Source: UBA4781 sp963674975
GTDB lineage: Bacteria > Chloroflexota > Anaerolineae > Anaerolineales > Anaerolineaceae
DNA length: 64,000 nucleotides
NCBI GenBank assembly: GCA_963674975.1
Contig: OY771913.1
Span: forward strand, 2,294,001-2,358,000
Direction of reading: 5' to 3'
Part shown: positions 25,185 to 34,924 of the stretch, piece after piece
How positions within the stretch are numbered: position 1 is the first letter of the stretch
Layout of the letters: each line of letters starts with the position of its first letter
Position numbers and translations under genes: made by a program
The notes under the pieces: generated by a model
Seen by the model: the letters and a program-made list of their open reading frames with translations, nothing else
What the model was told of the DNA's origin: nothing
Database searches by the model: none

Positions 25185-27500
25185 ATGATTATTATTTTAA
25201 TAAGTTCAATATGTTTACAGCTCTTTGCTGCAGTTTATGCCCTTACATTGATCAGATTGACCCGAAAAGCGGGATCGTGGCTTTGTATATCTATTGCCAT
25301 TATCTTGATGACCATTCGCAGGGGAATAGCCTTATATCAAGTCATCAATGGTGAGACATTCCTTGAACTTGATTGGATCGAAGAATCTATTGCGCTGCTT
25401 ACATCTATTTTATTGGCAGTAGGGATCGTCTGGATTGCCCCAATTTTTAAATCAATAAAGGAAACGAATCAATCTCTTAAAGCATCGAACCGTGCTTTAA
25501 GAGCTCTCAGTGCATGTAACCAAACCATTATCCATGCCACCGATGAAAAAGAATTAATGAATGAGATTTGCCGGGTGATTGTCGAGATGGCGGGATACCA
25601 GATGGCTTGGGTGGCGATTGCGGTGGATGATCAAAAAAAGACAGTGCTGCCGGAGGCTGAATATGGTGTATCGGATGGATATTTGGAGAAAATCACGATC
25701 ACATGGGATGAAAGTGCCACGGGAAAAGGACCAACTGGAACCGCGATCAGGACCGGGGAGATCTCCATTGCCCATGAGATAGAAAAAAATGCAAATTTTT
25801 TACCATGGAAAAAAGAAGCACAGGGACATGGCTTTCGATCATCCATTGCACTACCATTGAAATTTGATCATTCTCCAAATGGCGCTTTGAATATCTATTC
25901 CACCGAAACCGCGGCATTTGATGAAAAGGAAGTTGGATTATTAAGTGAACTTGCCAGTGACCTGGCGTTTTCTATCAACGTGATTCGATTAAAGAAAGAG
26001 AAAATCGAGGGCGAGAATCGACTTTTTGAATCGCAACGTCGGTTGGAAGATATCATCGGAAGATCACCGGTCGGTGTGATCGAATGGGATGAAGCCCTTC
26101 GGATAATATCCTGGAACCCTGCGGCAGAGAGGATTTTTGGTTTTTCAATGGAGGAAGCCATAGGGAAAAACGTTTCATTCATTCTGGAAGAGAATAATTC
26201 AAGTTTTATCAATGATGTTCTTATGAAGGTACTTTCCAAAGAAAACGGTGCGTTTGGAACAACTGAAAATAGAACCAAAGATGGAAAGGTCTTGATCTGT
26301 ACCTGGCATAATATTCCGCTTTACGATGTGGACGAGAAATTGATTTGCGTGGCTTCTCTGATTGAGGATAATACTGAAATGATAAAAGCAGAACGCGCGC
26401 GCGAAACCCAGTTGAAGAGATTGAATGCGCTCCGCCGTATCGATGTTTCCATCCTGGGCAGCCTTGATCTGCAGATAACGTTGAATATTATTCTGGATGA
26501 ATGTGTAGAACAATTGAAAGCTGATGCGGCTTGTGTATACCTGTATGACCCGATCAAGAATAATCTTGAGTTCAAGAGCGGAACAGGATTTAAAACATCC
26601 GCTTGGCAGGAAGGAACCATTCTGGCGGGGGAGGAATTGGCAGGGCAGGTGATCTTCAACAGGAAGATACTGCGCATAGATGACCTGCGGGAGATCCATC
26701 TGAGTTCTACGCGGTTGAGCAAAATGAGGGACGAAAATTTTGTCAGCTACTGCGGGGTGCCCTTGATTGCCAAGGGGAACGTAAACGGGGTCATTGAGAT
26801 ATTCAACCGCTCTCTGCTGATAGAGAGAAATGGGTGGGAAGAATACCTGCAAACATTGGCAGGACAGACAGCGATCGCGATCGAAAATATTCGACAGTTT
26901 GAAACCATGCAGCAGTTGAACATGAACCTGGCGAATGCGTATGATAAAACACTAGAAGGTTTTTCAAAAACCCTGGAACTGCGGGACGAGGAAACCGAAG
27001 GACATACTCTGCGGGTCACCAATCTGGCAGTTTCTCTGGCTAAAAAGTGCGGGATCGATAAGAATGAACTCATCAATATCTATCGCGGTGCGCTGCTGCA
27101 TGATATCGGGAAAATAGGGGTCCCTGATTCCATTCTCCGGAAACCGGGTCCATTAACCGAGGATGAATGGATAATCATGAAAAAACATCCCGAAACTGCT
27201 TATAAGCTGCTTTCATCTATTCAATTTTTACGTCCAGCTTTGAACATCCCCTATTTACATCATGAAAAATGGGATGGCAGCGGGTATCCCTTGGGGTTAA
27301 AGGGAGAACAGATCCCAATTGAGGCGCGTATTTTTGCCGTCGTTGACGTATGGGATGCTCTCTGCTCTGACCGCCCCTATCGAAAAGCGTGGGACCGCAG
27401 CAAGGTTAAAAATTATATTGTTGAGCAGTCCGGAAAACATTTCGATCCGAAGATAGTAAATTGTTTCCTCGATCTGATCGATGAGCCGCAGCCGGAATAA
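25185..27500 (+). CDS. GAF-PAS-GAF-HD-GYP sensor phosphodiesterase
   Basis: 771 residues. Two or three N-terminal membrane helices (to about residue 90) are followed by a GAF domain (about 115-255), a PAS domain (about 275-385, RSPVGVIEWDEALRI...AAERIFGFS), a second GAF (about 405-570) and an HD-GYP domain (about 590-765). The catalytic elements are intact: His607, H639-D640 in LLHDIGK, HH at 692-693 and a GYP segment (DGSGYPLG). It is expected to hydrolyse cyclic di-GMP in response to sensed signals. It is a single gene; a gaggg site precedes ATG. A tRNA-Arg is convergent. Confidence 0.93.
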   Translation: MIIILISSICLQLFAAVYALTLIRLTRKAGSWLCISIAIILMTIRRGIALYQVINGETFLELDWIEESIALLTSILLAVGIVWIAPIFKSIKETNQSLKASNRALRALSACNQTIIHATDEKELMNEICRVIVEMAGYQMAWVAIAVDDQKKTVLPEAEYGVSDGYLEKITITWDESATGKGPTGTAIRTGEISIAHEIEKNANFLPWKKEAQGHGFRSSIALPLKFDHSPNGALNIYSTETAAFDEKEVGLLSELASDLAFSINVIRLKKEKIEGENRLFESQRRLEDIIGRSPVGVIEWDEALRIISWNPAAERIFGFSMEEAIGKNVSFILEENNSSFINDVLMKVLSKENGAFGTTENRTKDGKVLICTWHNIPLYDVDEKLICVASLIEDNTEMIKAERARETQLKRLNALRRIDVSILGSLDLQITLNIILDECVEQLKADAACVYLYDPIKNNLEFKSGTGFKTSAWQEGTILAGEELAGQVIFNRKILRIDDLREIHLSSTRLSKMRDENFVSYCGVPLIAKGNVNGVIEIFNRSLLIERNGWEEYLQTLAGQTAIAIENIRQFETMQQLNMNLANAYDKTLEGFSKTLELRDEETEGHTLRVTNLAVSLAKKCGIDKNELINIYRGALLHDIGKIGVPDSILRKPGPLTEDEWIIMKKHPETAYKLLSSIQFLRPALNIPYLHHEKWDGSGYPLGLKGEQIPIEARIFAVVDVWDALCSDRPYRKAWDRSKVKNYIVEQSGKHFDPKIVNCFLDLIDEPQPE

Positions 27501-27530
27501 AAAAAAATCAGCGTAATGCTGGATTTTCTA

Positions 27531-27604
27531 TGCCCCAGGAGGGATTCGAACCCCCAACCTAGGCGTTAGGAGTGCCTCGCTCTATCCATTTGAGCCACTG
27601 GGGC
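27531..27604 (-). tRNA. tRNA-Arg (anticodon CCT)
   Basis: 74-nt cloverleaf on the minus strand: acceptor gccccag/ctggggc, D stem gctc/gagc, anticodon loop ctcctaa giving CCT (reads AGG), T loop ttcgaat. Pair 31-39 is an A-C mismatch. CCA is not encoded. Confidence 0.93.
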
Positions 27605-27615
27605 ATATGTAAGGA

Positions 27616-27644
27616 ATTATAGCATTGCGAATAGGGGCTGACAA
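27616..27644 (-). promoter_or_regulatory. tRNA-Arg promoter
   Basis: TTGTCA (27639-27644), 17-nt spacer, TATAAT (27616-27621) on the minus strand, 11 nt before the tRNA 5' end. It is close to the sigma70 consensus. Confidence 0.7.
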
Positions 27645-27774
27645 GAAAAGCGGAAAAAGGTCTTTCGCTCTGTCAAAGGATATGAAAAACAGAAGAAAAT
27701 TATGCCCGTGAATGATATCCGGGCTTTTTTCAAAGATAGACACGGTTTATAATTTTCCCATATAAGGACCAAAT

Positions 27775-29322
27775 ATGAGTAAAAAATTAGTTGAATGTAT
27801 TCCGAATTTTTCAGAAGCCCGCCGCCCGGATGTGGTGGAAAAAATTGTTCAGGCTATCCTTTCTGCTGCCGGTGTGCAGATCCTTGACAGGCATTCCGAT
27901 CAGGATCACAACCGAACCGTCATTACGTTATTAGGTGAACCACAAATTGTGGAGGACGCTGTTTTCGAAGGGATCAAGCAGGCAGCGGCATTGATCGATA
28001 TGGATCAGCATCAAGGCGAGCATCCGCGCATCGGGGCAACCGATGTGGTCCCTTTTGTGCCGATTCGCGATATGGAAATGAACGAATGCATTGAGATCGC
28101 ACGCCATCTGGCAAAGCGCGTAGCAGATGAATTGAACATCCCAGTCTATTTATATGAAGAAGCGGCTGTGCATCCCGACCGGGTGAATCTGGAGAATATC
28201 CGGCGGGGGCAGTATGAAGGATTGAAAGAGGAAGTAAAGACGCATCCCGAGCGCAAACCCGATTTTGGACCGGCTGAATTGGGAAAAGCGGGTGCCACCG
28301 TGATCGGTGCGCGCTTTCCCCTGATCGCATACAACGTATACCTGACCACGGATGATGTGAGCATTGCCAAAAAGATAGCCAAACAGGCGCGCTATTCATC
28401 AGGGGGTTTGCGTTTTGTGAAGGCGATGGGGGTGCTGGTAGATGGTCGCGCGCAGGTTTCGATGAACCTCACTAATTTTCTAAAGACACCCATCGCGCAG
28501 GTGGTCGAATTCGTTCGGCGCGAAGGGCAGCGTTATGGTGTTGGAGTTCACCACAGCGAACTGGTGGGATTGATCCCGCAAAAAGCATTGACCGATGCGG
28601 CTGTATGGTATCTGCAGCTGGATCAGTATGAAGATGACCAGATCCTAGAAAACAAGCTGATGTCTGCTGCTTTTTCTCCTGCTCAAGGTTCAGAAGGTGT
28701 GGATACTGCTTTCCTGGATGCTTTAGCCAGCTCCAGTCCGACCCCCGGTGGAGGCTCGGCAGCCGCCTGGACGTCAGCCGAAGCAGCCGCGCTGGTAGCA
28801 ATGGTAGCACGACTGACAGTCGGAAAGAAAAAATATAAAGATGTCGAAAAACAAATGTGGCAGCTAATTGAGCAGGCAGAAGAGCTGCGCGGAAAACTGC
28901 AGAAAGCTGTTCAAGAAGATGCGTCTGCTTTCGAGAAAGTGATGGCAGCGTTCAAATTACCCAAAGATACTGAGGAACAGATCGAGAAGCGCCAGAATGC
29001 AGTTCAAACAGCAACATTCGAGGCTGCGCGTGTTCCGCTGGAAACCGCAAAAATGGCTCTACAGGTGATGAAACTGGCAGAGACAGCCAGCAGCATCGGG
29101 AATCTGAATGCTATAACTGATGCAGCGACGGCGGCTCAATTGGCTGCTGCCGGTATGGTAGGGGCTGCAGCGAATGTCAGTATCAATTTAAATGGATTAG
29201 ACGATCAAAAAACAAAAGAAGATTTTACGCATGAGTTGTTGTCTCTCAAGTCAGAAAAAGAGGCTATACTTACGCGGGTGGCGCAGAATACCACCGAACG
29301 TTCTCAAATCACATTGATCTAA
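27775..29322 (+). CDS. Bifunctional glutamate formimidoyltransferase / formimidoyl-THF cyclodeaminase
   Basis: 515 residues, the fused two-domain form. Residues 1 to about 300 are formiminotransferase (VECIPNFSEARRP, DRHSDQDHNRTVIT, GEHPRIGATDVVPFVP). Residues about 310-515 are the all-helical cyclodeaminase (FLDALASSSPTPGGGSAAAW). The enzyme moves the formimino group from formiminoglutamate (histidine breakdown) to tetrahydrofolate and releases ammonia, giving 5,10-methenyl-THF. No other histidine-degradation gene is nearby. An aagga site 6-7 nt upstream and TATAAT near 27749 support the start. CapA-like and dcd genes follow closely on the same strand. Confidence 0.95.
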   Translation: MSKKLVECIPNFSEARRPDVVEKIVQAILSAAGVQILDRHSDQDHNRTVITLLGEPQIVEDAVFEGIKQAAALIDMDQHQGEHPRIGATDVVPFVPIRDMEMNECIEIARHLAKRVADELNIPVYLYEEAAVHPDRVNLENIRRGQYEGLKEEVKTHPERKPDFGPAELGKAGATVIGARFPLIAYNVYLTTDDVSIAKKIAKQARYSSGGLRFVKAMGVLVDGRAQVSMNLTNFLKTPIAQVVEFVRREGQRYGVGVHHSELVGLIPQKALTDAAVWYLQLDQYEDDQILENKLMSAAFSPAQGSEGVDTAFLDALASSSPTPGGGSAAAWTSAEAAALVAMVARLTVGKKKYKDVEKQMWQLIEQAEELRGKLQKAVQEDASAFEKVMAAFKLPKDTEEQIEKRQNAVQTATFEAARVPLETAKMALQVMKLAETASSIGNLNAITDAATAAQLAAAGMVGAAANVSINLNGLDDQKTKEDFTHELLSLKSEKEAILTRVAQNTTERSQITLI

Positions 29323-29336
29323 GGATTTCTATTTCA

Positions 29337-30986
29337 ATGGAAAAAGTTTTCAGGATAATTCTTATTCTATTAATAAGTGCGTTTGTTTTCAGTTCATGCT
29401 CATCACAGGTGCAGTCTACCCCAGCTATCGAAGATCAAATTCAAGAAACAACTGCTCCTACCGCAGAACCGGTAAAAACCTATTCTTTATGGGTGGCTCC
29501 TTATCTGCCGCAGGAAATTCAGGATCAGATATCCCTACCGCAGAATGTCATCCTGGCGGATGAGCAGGGTGAAGCCAATATCTGGCTGGATATCGGCAGC
29601 GACCAACCGATCAGCCAGTGGATCTATGTGCTGGCAGCGCCATTTCCAACGGTTGCAGATTCGATCACATTTCAAGAGGTGCTGCAGGTCTGGAATGGTC
29701 AGGCTCCTGCAGATTCCCCGCTGCAGAAAATACTGGTGGATGGAAAAACGAAAGCGGTTTTCGAAAAAGTATGGGGTACTCCATCAGGTTCAACGGTTGT
29801 ACTGACCAATGAGGAAGATTTATTAAATGATACCTGGGCTGAAGATGATGCCTGGGCGATCATTCCCTTTGACGCTCTTGAACTGCGCTGGAAGGTGATA
29901 ACCGTTAATGGCATATCTCCGCTGGATGATGATTTCAATGCCGGACAGTATGCCTTGAGCGTTACCTATTCATTACTGGGAAAAGCGGAAGACCTGCAGG
30001 CAGTGACCGCGTTGATCCAGACTTCAGGCAGCCCTCTGGCACCATCAACAAACCGGGATGAAAGTAAATTAACAACGGTGGATATGACCGGTGTTACCGC
30101 ACTCGTTCGCGGTACGGCTTATATGATGGAAAAATACGGCATGACCTATCCGGCACTGGATATCGGTGATATTTTACGCAGTGCCGATATTCTGCATGTC
30201 AGCAACGAGATCCCCTTCACCGAAACGTGTCCCAATCCTTTTTATAACTCTGCGAATGATGAGAATCTGGTATTTTGCAGTAAGCCGGAATATATCAAGC
30301 TGCTGGAATCGATCGGAACCGATGTGGTGGAGCTGACCGGCGACCATTTCCGCGATTGGGGTGCGGATGCCATGCTGTATACCTTGAGCATGTATGAAGA
30401 ACGCGGCTGGGAGTACTATGGGGGAGGGTACGATCTTGCGGATGGACAGGAACCGGCGCTTTTTGAGCATAACGGCAACAAGATCGCGTTTGTAGGCTGC
30501 AACGCAAAACCGGAAGGGTATGCTACAGCAGATGAAGATTCTCCCGGTGCAGTGCATTGTGATCTGGATAAGATGTCGGAGCAGATCAAAGAACTGAATG
30601 ACCAGGGCTACATCACGATCGTAACATTCCAGCATATCGAATATTATGCCTATACTGCCAGCCCATATCTTGTAGAAGATTTTCATAAAGTAGCCGAAGC
30701 GGGGGCAGCGATCGTCAGTGGAAGCCAGGCGCATCAACCGCACGCTTTTGAATTTTACAAAGGTGCTTTTTTACATTACGGTTTGGGAAATCTATTCTTT
30801 GACCAGTATAATGAAGGCACTGCTCAACGCCAGGCATTCATAGACCGTTATATTATCTACGATGGGCGGGTGATCAGCTCTGATCTGATCACGATCGAAT
30901 TCGTGGATATGGCAAGATCGCGTTTAATGACCGATGAAGAACGTCAGGAACTGCTCGAAACGGTTTTTGCAGCCAGCGGCTGGTAG
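29337..30986 (+). CDS. CapA-family (poly-gamma-glutamate/metallophosphoesterase-like) lipoprotein
   Basis: 549 residues with a lipoprotein signal (FSSC, Cys21). The N-terminal half (to about 240) is an extracytoplasmic domain resembling a solute-binding fold, without an assigned role. The C-terminal half is CapA-like: SADILHVSNEIPFTE, LTGDHFRDWG, and SGSQAHQPHAFEFYKGAFLHYGLGN. Several canonical residues of the family are altered (SNEIP for NLEGP, GDHFRDWG for NNHALDYG), so catalysis may differ. It starts 14 nt after the FTCD stop, so the genes are likely co-transcribed. CapA proteins are linked to surface polyglutamate export; that role is not shown here. Confidence 0.85.
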   Translation: MEKVFRIILILLISAFVFSSCSSQVQSTPAIEDQIQETTAPTAEPVKTYSLWVAPYLPQEIQDQISLPQNVILADEQGEANIWLDIGSDQPISQWIYVLAAPFPTVADSITFQEVLQVWNGQAPADSPLQKILVDGKTKAVFEKVWGTPSGSTVVLTNEEDLLNDTWAEDDAWAIIPFDALELRWKVITVNGISPLDDDFNAGQYALSVTYSLLGKAEDLQAVTALIQTSGSPLAPSTNRDESKLTTVDMTGVTALVRGTAYMMEKYGMTYPALDIGDILRSADILHVSNEIPFTETCPNPFYNSANDENLVFCSKPEYIKLLESIGTDVVELTGDHFRDWGADAMLYTLSMYEERGWEYYGGGYDLADGQEPALFEHNGNKIAFVGCNAKPEGYATADEDSPGAVHCDLDKMSEQIKELNDQGYITIVTFQHIEYYAYTASPYLVEDFHKVAEAGAAIVSGSQAHQPHAFEFYKGAFLHYGLGNLFFDQYNEGTAQRQAFIDRYIIYDGRVISSDLITIEFVDMARSRLMTDEERQELLETVFAASGW

Positions 30987-31016
30987 ATATAAATTTATTG
31001 ATTACAAGGAGAAAAA

Positions 31017-31571
31017 ATGGGCGTCTTACCGGATTTTAAAATAAGAGAATATGCGAAAAAACAGGCAATGATCGAACCTTTTGTGGATGGACAGGTTCGA
31101 GATGGCAAGATTTCCTATGGTCTTTCTTCTTACGGTTATGATATTCGCGTCGCGGACGAATTCAAGATCTTTACCAACGTTCATACGACCGTGGTCGATC
31201 CGAAGAATTTTGATCTGCGTTCTATGGTCGATTTCAAGGGCGATGTTTGCATCATTCCCCCCAATTCATTTGCATTAGCCCGCACGGTGGAATATTTTCA
31301 TATTCCGCGCGGTGTGCTGACGATCTGCGTTGGAAAAAGTACCTATGCACGCTGCGGGATCATAGTGAATGTGACTCCCTTTGAACCAGAATGGGAAGGA
31401 TATGCCACACTGGAAATATCCAATACCACGCCGCTGCCCGCCAAGATCTATGCCAATGAAGGCATTGCCCAGGTGCTGTTCCTGGAAGGGGACGGAGTAT
31501 GTGAGACTTCTTACGCGGATAAAAAAGGAAAATATCAGGCGCAGCAGAGCATTGTGCTGCCCAAGCTATAA
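31017..31571 (+). CDS. dcd: dCTP deaminase
   Basis: 184 residues, homotrimeric dUTPase-fold enzyme that deaminates dCTP for dTTP synthesis. Motifs: SYGLSSYGYDIRVA, FALARTVEYFHIPRGV, the core VGKSTYARCGIIVNVTPFEPEWEG with the catalytic Glu, and EGIAQVLFLEGD. The C-terminal KKGKYQAQQ closes the active site. Whether it also cleaves to dUMP (the bifunctional archaeal/mycobacterial type) cannot be settled by eye. aagga precedes ATG. It is convergent with trpS. Confidence 0.95.
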   Translation: MGVLPDFKIREYAKKQAMIEPFVDGQVRDGKISYGLSSYGYDIRVADEFKIFTNVHTTVVDPKNFDLRSMVDFKGDVCIIPPNSFALARTVEYFHIPRGVLTICVGKSTYARCGIIVNVTPFEPEWEGYATLEISNTTPLPAKIYANEGIAQVLFLEGDGVCETSYADKKGKYQAQQSIVLPKL

Positions 31572-31583
31572 TAAAGTTCGCAG

Positions 31584-32666
31584 TTAGTAATACTGCATAT
31601 GCATTGCTTTCCGGAGATCGCTGAGTGTTTTATCGGCGATCTCATTTGCTTTTAAATTCCCTTTTTTCAGAATATTCCAGATGAACGATTTTTCGTTCTT
31701 GTACTGCTCTCTTTGTTTTCTGATCGGGCGGAAATATTCGTTGACAGCTTCCGTTAATCTTGTTTTCAATACCGAAGCGCCCTGGTCGCCAATTTGATCT
31801 GCCAGTGTTCCGGGTGCAATATCGGTACACAGGGAATATAAGTGTAATAAATTGGCAACTTCCGGTCGGTTGACCGGATCGTATATGATATTGATTTCCG
31901 AATCAGTTTTTGCGCGCTTAATGAGTTGGGCTGTCTCATCTTCGCTCATATACAGGTAAATTGCATTATGCAGGCTTTTTCCCATTTTACGTCCATCCAC
32001 TCCTAATAATATTGGGGCGCCTAATAAGAGTTCGGGTTCAGGGAAAAAACTGTCTCCATTGAAATATGCCTTATTCAAGCGTCGGGCGATCAGACGCGTC
32101 AACTCGATATGCGGTAATTGATCTTTCCCACCCGGGACGACATTGCCTTTACAGAATAGGATATCAGCCGCTTGATGGACGGGGTAGGTCATCATTAATC
32201 CACTTACTGATTTTGTTCCTGAAAGCTGTATCTCATCCTTTACCGTGGGGTTCCTCTGCAGTTCAGACATTGTGATAATGCTGAGGAAGGGAAGCATCAA
32301 TTGATTGAGCGATGGGATCATGCTGTGACAAAAGATGGTCGTTTTTTCGGGATCAATACCAACTGCCAGATAATCGAGGATGATCTCAAAGATGCTTTCT
32401 TTGAGCTTTTCTGTTGACATCCGGTCTGTGATCGCCTGATAATCTGCCAGAATAAGGAACATTTCAACTCCCCAGCTTTGAAGCAGCACCCTGCTTTTTA
32501 ACGATCCAAAATAATGACCTATATGCATCGCTCCTGTGGTTCGTTCACCGGTTAGTATCCGAAACTTTTCCGGGCTTTTTTCAAGTTCATTCAATAAAGC
32601 AGGATTGCGCTTGATACATTTCTTCAAAGAAGCTGTTTCATTTGTGAAATCGAAAATATCTGTCAT
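31584..32666 (-). CDS. trpS: Tryptophanyl-tRNA synthetase
   Basis: 360-residue class I synthetase. The HIGH-type motif is MHIGH (residues 47-51) in TGERTTGAMHIGHYFGS, and the KMSKS-type motif is GRKMGKSLHNAIYL. GTKSVSGLMMTYPVHQAADIL is the tryptophan-binding region. It has about 35 residues before the catalytic core, longer than most bacterial TrpS, and a low-GC C-terminal third. aagggga lies upstream of ATG. It is convergent with dcd and divergent from feoA. Confidence 0.95.
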   Translation of the reverse strand: MTDIFDFTNETASLKKCIKRNPALLNELEKSPEKFRILTGERTTGAMHIGHYFGSLKSRVLLQSWGVEMFLILADYQAITDRMSTEKLKESIFEIILDYLAVGIDPEKTTIFCHSMIPSLNQLMLPFLSIITMSELQRNPTVKDEIQLSGTKSVSGLMMTYPVHQAADILFCKGNVVPGGKDQLPHIELTRLIARRLNKAYFNGDSFFPEPELLLGAPILLGVDGRKMGKSLHNAIYLYMSEDETAQLIKRAKTDSEINIIYDPVNRPEVANLLHLYSLCTDIAPGTLADQIGDQGASVLKTRLTEAVNEYFRPIRKQREQYKNEKSFIWNILKKGNLKANEIADKTLSDLRKAMHMQYY

Positions 32667-32751
32667 CTGAAATACGATCCCCTTGAATATTAATTTTTAT
32701 TGAAAGTATTATAGGATTAATTTTATAAAAATGCGTTTTCTTTTATTTTTA

Positions 32752-32784
32752 TTGACTGAACAACATGATTAGTATATACTAATC
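32752..32784 (+). promoter_or_regulatory. feoAB promoter overlapped by an 18-bp palindromic operator
   Basis: TTGACT (32752-32757), 17-nt spacer, TATACT (32775-32780). A perfect palindrome, gattagtatatactaatc (32767-32784), is centred on the -10 box, so a bound dimer would block RNA polymerase. The TTAG/CTAA half-sites recall DtxR/MntR-family operators. The feoA ATG is only 6 nt after the -10 box, so the message may be leaderless. Confidence 0.7.
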
Positions 32785-32786
32785 GG

Positions 32787-33014
32787 ATGACTTTATTAAA
32801 TATAAAAAGCAATACATGGGTCAGAATTATTGGTTACCGCGGTGGATGGAAAATGCAGAGATATTTTATGCAGATCGGTTTTTTGCCAGGTAATACCGCT
32901 CGAGTGATTCGAACAGCCCCTTTTCATGGTCCATTATTGGTAGAGGTAGATGGTCGTGAAATTGTTCTTGGTAGAAACGTTGCGCGCCATGTTCTGGTCG
33001 AGGAGATCGAATGA
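32787..33014 (+). CDS. feoA: FeoA, SH3-like accessory protein of ferrous iron transport
   Basis: 75-residue single SH3-like domain: GYRGGWKMQRYFMQIGFLPGNTARVIRTAPFHGPLLVEVDGREIVLGRNVARHVLV pattern is typical of FeoA (shown here in parts: GFLPGNTARVI, GPLLVEVDGREI, LGRNVARHV). It binds and modulates FeoB. The stop codon overlaps the feoB start (ATGA), giving translational coupling. No ribosome site is seen before the ATG, consistent with a leaderless transcript. Confidence 0.93.
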   Translation: MTLLNIKSNTWVRIIGYRGGWKMQRYFMQIGFLPGNTARVIRTAPFHGPLLVEVDGREIVLGRNVARHVLVEEIE

Positions 33015-34924
33015 GATTTGCACTGGTAGGACAGCCGAATTGCGGCAAGAGTACTCTTTTCAACCAGGTGGCTGGCTACAAAGCAGCCACCGGAAATTTT
33101 TCTGGGACAACAGTTACATTTACAGGGACGAAAGTCCATGTGCAGGGAAATGTAGTTGAGCTGGTTGATCTTCCGGGCACATATTCCCTGCTGGGAACAA
33201 ATCCGGCAGAGCGGGTGGTTCTCGATTACCTGGTAGGTAATAATGTAGATGCGATCATTAATGTGGTCGATGCTACCCACCTGGCTCAAGGACTGGCGCT
33301 TACCCTGGAATTATTGGAGTTAAAACGTCCGGTGGTTCTGGCAGTCAATATGATGGATGAGGCAGCCAGGCAGGGGATCCATATCGATGGTGAGAAACTG
33401 GGAGAAATCCTGAAAATCCCTGTTTTACCCATCATAGCGACCAAGGGGCAGGGTGTACGCAGGGTATTCTCGACTGCTTATGAGAATGGGAAAAATAACC
33501 AAGATGCTCAGAGGCAGAAGTATTCACCCGAATTGGAAGAGCAGATCCGGCGTATTCAAGGCTTGGTAAATTCCGTTCGATTACCCATTGGCAGTGAAGC
33601 GCTGGCATTGAAACTGCTGGAAGGTGACCCGCCGCTTACCGAGCAAGTCAGTCACAAAATTCCGAATATCGAAAGTGAAGTTCAAAAAGCGGTCGATAAG
33701 CTTTGCCATATTACCGGGCGGCAAGCGATCTGGCTGGTCAGTAAAGAACGCCATGACCTGGCTTTGTCTATTTTTGAGCAGGTTTATAAAAAAACCGGAA
33801 AGAAACGCTTGCTGCGTGAACGATTGGATGATTACCTTCTGCATCCTTTTTGGGGCTATATCTTTTTGGTTGGTATCCTCTTCCTTTTCTTCTGGATCGT
33901 GAACAAAATTGGCGGGGTGATCGAAGCTCCGTTGAATCAGCTGTCGAATTATTTAGACGCTGAATTAATGAATTCTCTTGCAGACAAAGGGCTGCTGGCA
34001 CAGATCTTATCAGGAGCCTTGCAGGGTTTTATGGGTGGTTTGGCAATTGCACTGCCCTACCTGGTGCCGTTTTTGATCGGGTTAGGTTTTCTTGAGGATG
34101 TGGGATATTTACCACGTGTTGCTTTCCTGATGGATACACTCATGCACCACATGGGGCTGCATGGAAAAGCAGTGGTACCCTTCATTTTAGGTTATGGATG
34201 TAATGTATCTTCGATCATGTCAACCCGCATCATGGAAGATAAGCGGGACCGCTACCTCTCTTCACTGCTTTCCAGCATGGTACCATGTTCTGCTCGTATG
34301 GCAATTATTTTTGGGCTGGTCGCTTTTTATTTGGGTCCAGTTTATGGAATAGGATTATATATTTTAAATATCGTGGTGATCGCACTTACCGGTCACATTA
34401 TTTCCCATTTTATTCCTGAAGAATCGCCCGGCTTGATCCTTGAAATGCCGGTTTATCGTATTCCAACCCTGAGAACGGTAACAGCGAAAGCCTGGCTGCG
34501 AATTCGTGAGTTCATCGTGGATGCCTGGCCTATCCTCATTGTGGGCAGTGTCATTCTGGCTGTTATGAATTTTTACAATCTTGCAGATATCACCGATTCG
34601 ATTTTCAGACCGATCACCTGGCTGTTAGGATTACCTTCACAGGTTGGCACACCGCTTATTTTTGGTATCTTGCGTAAAGAATTGTCTTTGATCATGCTGG
34701 GTCAGGCGCTGGGAAGCATGGAATTCAACAGCGTATTAACCAGCACTCAAATGCTGACTTACACTGTTTTTGTTATTTTCTATATTCCCTGTCTGGCAAC
34801 GCTGATCGCCATTCGCAAAGAGCTTGGAACGAAAGCCATGCTATCCATTACAGGAATTACCCTGCTTGTTGCGGTTATCACGGCTTTCTTGACACACCTG
34901 ATCGCGACGCCGCTGCTGGGCTAG
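33011..34924 (+). CDS. feoB: FeoB-like ferrous iron (or manganese) permease, second copy
   Basis: 637 residues, complete. The G domain has GQPNCGKST (G1), LVDLPGTYSL (G3) and NMMD (G4). The membrane part has gate motif GYGCNVSSIMSTR, but the segment after it reads MVPCSARMAIIFG, lacking the RLPVY of the copy at 2-1045; the second gate is IPCLATLIAI. The two paralogues are thus clearly different subtypes. In Porphyromonas gingivalis one FeoB serves iron and the other manganese, so metal specificity here is open. The stop codon overlaps that of an opposing 31-residue ORF. Confidence 0.95.
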   Translation: MRFALVGQPNCGKSTLFNQVAGYKAATGNFSGTTVTFTGTKVHVQGNVVELVDLPGTYSLLGTNPAERVVLDYLVGNNVDAIINVVDATHLAQGLALTLELLELKRPVVLAVNMMDEAARQGIHIDGEKLGEILKIPVLPIIATKGQGVRRVFSTAYENGKNNQDAQRQKYSPELEEQIRRIQGLVNSVRLPIGSEALALKLLEGDPPLTEQVSHKIPNIESEVQKAVDKLCHITGRQAIWLVSKERHDLALSIFEQVYKKTGKKRLLRERLDDYLLHPFWGYIFLVGILFLFFWIVNKIGGVIEAPLNQLSNYLDAELMNSLADKGLLAQILSGALQGFMGGLAIALPYLVPFLIGLGFLEDVGYLPRVAFLMDTLMHHMGLHGKAVVPFILGYGCNVSSIMSTRIMEDKRDRYLSSLLSSMVPCSARMAIIFGLVAFYLGPVYGIGLYILNIVVIALTGHIISHFIPEESPGLILEMPVYRIPTLRTVTAKAWLRIREFIVDAWPILIVGSVILAVMNFYNLADITDSIFRPITWLLGLPSQVGTPLIFGILRKELSLIMLGQALGSMEFNSVLTSTQMLTYTVFVIFYIPCLATLIAIRKELGTKAMLSITGITLLVAVITAFLTHLIATPLLG

